A stretch of DNA of 64,000 bases from Actinomadura coerulea (lineage in GTDB: Bacteria; Actinomycetota; Actinomycetes; Streptosporangiales; Streptosporangiaceae), in the NCBI RefSeq assembly GCF_014208105.1, contig NZ_JACHMQ010000001.1, positions 2,728,001-2,792,000 of the forward strand. Direction: 5' to 3'. How positions within the stretch are numbered: the stretch's first letter is position 1; every line of letters begins with the position of its first letter. The position numbers and the translations under genes were made by a program. The notes beneath the pieces are model-generated. The model did no database searches and had not been told where the DNA came from. It worked only from the letters and a program-made list of their open reading frames with translations. Positions 60,981 to 64,000 of the stretch are shown in pieces.

Positions 60981-63043
60981 GGCTGGTGCGTCGCTGGCCG
61001 CCGCCGCGAGTGGGCGTCGGATGTCCGGACGGCGATCATGGCGATGTCATCGGTGCCGGTGATGGGCAGGTCGGCCAGAAGGCCGTCGCACACCTGGTCC
61101 AGGGATCGGCGTGCGAGTGCGGAGGCTCGACGGCGGAGCCGGTCCAAACCCATGTCCAGGTGCTCACCGGGGTGTTCGACGAGGCCGTCGGTGTACAGCA
61201 GCAGGGTGGAGCCGGGTGGGAGCGGTGCGGTCGAGCTGCGGTAGGGCTGCTCCCAGGGCAAGCCCAGCAAAGGGTTGGCCCCGCCGCGCAGAAAGCGGCT
61301 GCTGCCGGGGGTCATCAGGAGCGGCGGCGGGTGCCCGGCCACCGCGTAGTTGAACCGCCACCGGCCGGGCCCGGCCTCCTCGACGCGGGCCAGGGCACAC
61401 GTCGCCGTCACTTCGGGCGCCAGCGTCTCCATGGCGTCGTTCAGCCGGCGCAGGATCTCCCCAGGCGGCGCTAGACGATCGGCGGTCAGCACACGCAGCA
61501 TGTTGCGGAGCTGACTCATGCCGACGGCGGCCGCCAGATCGTGGCCGGCGACGTCGCCGATGGCCACCGCGGTCGCGCCGTCGGGAAGCACGAACGAGTC
61601 GTACCAGTCGCCTCCCACCTCGGCCGCAGCGGGAATGGCCACGTACCGGGCGACGATCTGCAGGTCGTCGAGCTGCGGAGGCTCGGCGAGCAGGCCGTGC
61701 TGCAGGGCCAGCGCGACCTGCTGGGTCCGGTGGAACCGGACGGCGCCGCTCAGCGCGTCATGGGTGTGCTCGAAGATCTGCCGCATGAGGGCCATGTCGT
61801 CGGGGCTCATCGGACCGCGGTCGCCGCGTCGGGCGGCGGTGACCGCAGCCGCGACGGCGCCGTCGACGACGACCGGCAGCAGTACGACGCTGGTGGCGCC
61901 GGCCGCGGTCAGCCAGTCGGTGGTGCTGGCAGGCAGCAGGTCGGCCGGCGGCCGGCCCGGCGGGAAGGTGCGCTGCAAGGGAATGCGCCGCTGCAGCGCA
62001 CGGGCGAACCCGCTATCGGCAGCGAACCGCTCCTCGCCCCCGGGCAGTTGGCGTCGTAGGCCGCCGGCCGCGGCGGTGGCGACGCGTTGGGCGATGATCA
62101 GGGCGCCGGCGGGACGGCTACCAAGATCGGGCAGCAGATACACGCCGCATCCGTCGGCGAACGCCGGAACCAGCACTTCGGCGAGCGCGGCGAACATCTC
62201 GGCCAGCGCGGTCTGCTCCGCGGCCACCGCCGCGGCACGGTCGAGCAGTTCACGGCGCTGCCGCTCCCGCCACTCCCGCTCGATGTCGAAGCAGGTGCCG
62301 ATCCATTCGACCACGACGCCGTCCTCGACCACCGGCGCCGAGCGCACGTCGAAATGCCGGTACTCGCCCTCGCGCGTAAGGACCCGGTAGACGTGGCGCC
62401 AAGGGCGGCCCTGGCGGCGCGTCTGGTCCCACGACCGCAACGTCGGCTCGCGGTCGTCGGGGTGCAGCATCTGCGTCCAGCCCTCGCCGAGGAACTCCTC
62501 CCGGCTCTGCCCGGTGATCCGTTCCCAACCGCCGCTCGATTCGATCACCTGGCCGAAGGCGTCCGTCACCCATACGACCTGCGCGTTAATCCACACCAGG
62601 CTCTCGAACCGGCGGCGCGACCGCTTCTGCTCCTCGGTCGCCCGGTCTGCCCGTCGAACAGCGGCGACCTGCTCGGTGACCTCGACCGCGACCACCAGAA
62701 CCCCCGGCCGCTCATGGGTGAACCGAGAGAGGCTGAAGGAGAAGTACCGCTCCTGTTCGCCGGCTCCCGCCGCGGCCGGCCGCACCGGCGCCTCGACCAG
62801 GCTCATCGGCTCGCCGGTGGCCAGGACACGATCGAACAGACCGCCGTAGTCCTGCTTGGCCGCGACGCCGAACGCATCCCCGATCGGCTCACCAAGCGGG
62901 CGGTCCCCCACGAACGCCCGGTAGGCGAGGTTGGTGTACACCAGGCGATGTTCCGGTCCGACCGTCAACGCCACCGCGACCGGCGCCGGATCGAAGGCCT
63001 CCAACGCGAGCCATCCCATCCCGTGCCCGCCCGCACCGCCCAT
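60977..63043 (-). CDS. PAS-PAS-GAF-SpoIIE phosphatase (PP2C-type)
   Basis: The 688-residue protein has PAS1 (about 10-120; VYTNLAYRAFVGDRPLGEPI), a short linker coil, PAS2 (about 140-265; VWVTDAFGQVIESSGGWERI; WTQMLHPDDREPTLRSWDQT), a GAF-like domain (about 285-430) and a SpoIIE phosphatase (about 455-670: EVGGDWYDSF, AIGDVAGHDLAAAVGMSQLR, LLYTDGLVE, TDDIAMIAVRT). The Asp residues that bind Mn/Mg are retained. It probably dephosphorylates an anti-anti-sigma (STAS) protein in response to a small-molecule or redox signal. No sigma or kinase gene is adjacent. It has no membrane helix, so it is cytosolic. Confidence 0.93.
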   Translation of the reverse strand: MGGAGGHGMGWLALEAFDPAPVAVALTVGPEHRLVYTNLAYRAFVGDRPLGEPIGDAFGVAAKQDYGGLFDRVLATGEPMSLVEAPVRPAAAGAGEQERYFSFSLSRFTHERPGVLVVAVEVTEQVAAVRRADRATEEQKRSRRRFESLVWINAQVVWVTDAFGQVIESSGGWERITGQSREEFLGEGWTQMLHPDDREPTLRSWDQTRRQGRPWRHVYRVLTREGEYRHFDVRSAPVVEDGVVVEWIGTCFDIEREWRERQRRELLDRAAAVAAEQTALAEMFAALAEVLVPAFADGCGVYLLPDLGSRPAGALIIAQRVATAAAGGLRRQLPGGEERFAADSGFARALQRRIPLQRTFPPGRPPADLLPASTTDWLTAAGATSVVLLPVVVDGAVAAAVTAARRGDRGPMSPDDMALMRQIFEHTHDALSGAVRFHRTQQVALALQHGLLAEPPQLDDLQIVARYVAIPAAAEVGGDWYDSFVLPDGATAVAIGDVAGHDLAAAVGMSQLRNMLRVLTADRLAPPGEILRRLNDAMETLAPEVTATCALARVEEAGPGRWRFNYAVAGHPPPLLMTPGSSRFLRGGANPLLGLPWEQPYRSSTAPLPPGSTLLLYTDGLVEHPGEHLDMGLDRLRRRASALARRSLDQVCDGLLADLPITGTDDIAMIAVRTSDAHSRRRPATHQP

Positions 63044-63061
63044 CTCTCACCCCCCGGGCCA

Positions 63062-63399
63062 TCACCTACTGTGAGCGCATGTTTTGAAGCGTAGCCACCT
63101 CGACCTGAAGTGGCCGTCCCCGACGCGCCCCGGCCACCCTCGCCGGCACGTCGCGGACGCGATCTCCTCTGCGGTGAGGCGTGTGTGGCCGTGGCCCTGG
63201 TCGCGTTCCCGGCAAGGGCGACGGCGCCTGCCCCACCCCTCCCCCGGCGGGACCGCGCGAGTAGATCTGTCGGCTCGCCGACGCCGGCGAGGACGAGCGC
63301 GAGCACCAAGGACGATGCCCAGATAACACCGTCGAAGCCGCGTTCGGGCCGGTGACGGGCATCGCCTCAGCGTGATGAACCGCTACCGCCCCTAGCCTG
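63062..63399. other. Intergenic region of about 340 bp
   Basis: Only overlapping low-complexity frames. It includes the likely promoter of the phosphatase gene. Confidence 0.5.
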
Positions 63400-63600
63400 T
63401 CGCAAGTGGGTCCGCTGCGGTCACGGGTGAAACTGGCCCGTGGTGATTGTAGAAGTGCAGCCATTCTGGGAGGGCTTTGCGGCGGACTTGTTCGGAGTTG
63501 TAGAAGCGGCCCAGTGCCCAGCCGTCGGCCAGGGTGCGGTGGAGTCGTTCGGCCTTGCCGTTGGCCTATGGGCGGTAGCGCCGGTCTTCTTGGCCCGGAT
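63400..63600 (-). pseudogene. IS481-family transposase C-terminal remnant with an internal stop
   Basis: The minus strand reads YRP-stop-ANGKAERLHRTLADGWAL, GRFYNSEQVRRKALPEWLHF, YNHHGPVSPVTAA. A TAG replaces the usual Gln codon before ANGK. It is the DDE-region end of IS481/IS3-type transposases. Confidence 0.88.
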
Positions 63601-63614
63601 TGAGCTTCCGGCTG

Positions 63615-63842
63615 ATCACCTCGCGGGCCGGGATCGGTGAGGAGTGGACTCCTCGCGAGCTCCGCCACTCGTTCGTCTCGATCATGAGTGACAGCGGGGT
63701 GCCGCTGGAGACGATCGCCGCCCTGGTCGGGCACGCCGGGACGGCCGTGACCGAGAAGGTCTACCGGCACCAGCTGAGGCCGGTCATCACCAAGGGCGCC
63801 GAGACCATGAGCACGGTCTTCGGTCAGGGCAGGTCCGCGTAA
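63615..63842 (+). pseudogene. C-terminal fragment of a tyrosine integrase
   Basis: RAGIGEEWTPRELRHSFVSI, MSDSGVPLETIAALVGHAGT, AVTEKVYRHQLRPVITKGAE carries the RHSF and GH box and the final Tyr (VYRHQLR). The N-terminal and first catalytic parts are replaced by the IS481 remnant. The GCGTAAGTCTGGGA at the gene end recurs at 14474. Confidence 0.88.
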
Positions 63843-64000
63843 GTCTGGGAACCACGGGATGCTCCCTGGAGTGGCTCCCACTTCGGATCGACGGCTTTCT
63901 TTATTGTAGATTTCGAAAGTCGGCCGCGAACAACAAGTTACCCACTTCGCTTTGGCGAGCCGACGAAAGCTATAGGCGTGCGCGAGGGCGACAGAATATT

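Noticed and set aside
1..64000. CRISPR array or cas genes
   Set aside because: No regularly spaced direct repeats and no Cas motifs were seen on either strand.

Overview
The window is high-GC DNA with GTG starts, GGAGG-type ribosome-binding sites, four-base ATGA/GTGA gene overlaps and many TetR, IclR and MerR regulators. This fits a filamentous actinomycete, perhaps of the Streptosporangiales/Thermomonosporaceae type; that placement is inference from gene style only. There is no rRNA, no intact tRNA and no CRISPR array. The window looks like accessory chromosome: intact operons alternate with stretches packed with decayed gene fragments.

Layout. 1-4.6 kb: two very large uncharacterised proteins on the minus strand, translationally coupled; the second runs off the left edge. 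4.6-5.5 kb: non-coding DNA with a hairpin and clustered GGGAC motifs. 5.5-12.4 kb: a PadR regulator with a membrane protein, an uncharacterised 375-residue protein, an IS30 remnant, a frameshifted Fic gene with its partner, an MFS fragment, and a quinone oxidoreductase divergent from a TetR gene. 12.7-16.6 kb: regulator debris, an amino-acid-type binding lipoprotein, an old attachment site made from the 3' end of a tRNA-Val, a DUF1622 membrane protein and a MerR regulator. 16.9-22.1 kb: an HD-GYP membrane protein, a spermidine-synthase-like protein, helicase and release-factor-3 fragments, and a TetR/MFS efflux pair with two palindromic operators. 22.4-27.5 kb: an IS481 remnant followed by secreted proteins, including an FG-GAP/VCBS protein and a NucA/NucB-type nuclease.

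27.9-39.0 kb is the most coherent block, a catabolic island bounded by two paralogous IclR regulators. It carries an amidohydrolase, an alpha/beta hydrolase, two fumarylacetoacetate-hydrolase-family enzymes, a complete NitT/TauT-type ABC importer, two short-chain dehydrogenases and a carboxymuconolactone-decarboxylase-family protein. Three related operator-like sequences lie in front of its leftward transcription units, suggesting common control. The transporter would import the substrate, the amidohydrolase and esterase would open or trim it, and the SDR and FAH enzymes would oxidise it and cleave C-C bonds; the substrate itself cannot be read from the sequence.

39.4-43.3 kb: a secreted I36-like protein, then a pilin-anchored GDPD/PI-PLC-type effector with a coupled downstream gene that may encode its immunity protein, debris of three genes, and a PRC/DUF2382 stress protein. 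43.6-49.3 kb: a startless STAS gene, two alpha/beta hydrolases, an HD-domain hydrolase, and an XRE-cupin regulator divergent from an aminotransferase. 49.6-55 kb: a VOC protein and a truncated copy of it, debris, an atypical SDR, an enoyl-CoA-hydratase-family protein and a tandem muconolactone-isomerase-like protein. 55.2-64 kb: a TetR/MFS pair around a strong palindrome, an IS110 remnant, an autoregulated TetR, chimeric fragments (histidine kinase, TrpD, ATP-dependent DNA ligase), a PAS-GAF-SpoIIE phosphatase, and finally an IS481 remnant beside the C-terminal end of a tyrosine integrase. The integrase end and the tRNA-Val attachment remnant near 14.5 kb share sequence, so one or more integrative elements probably shaped this region.
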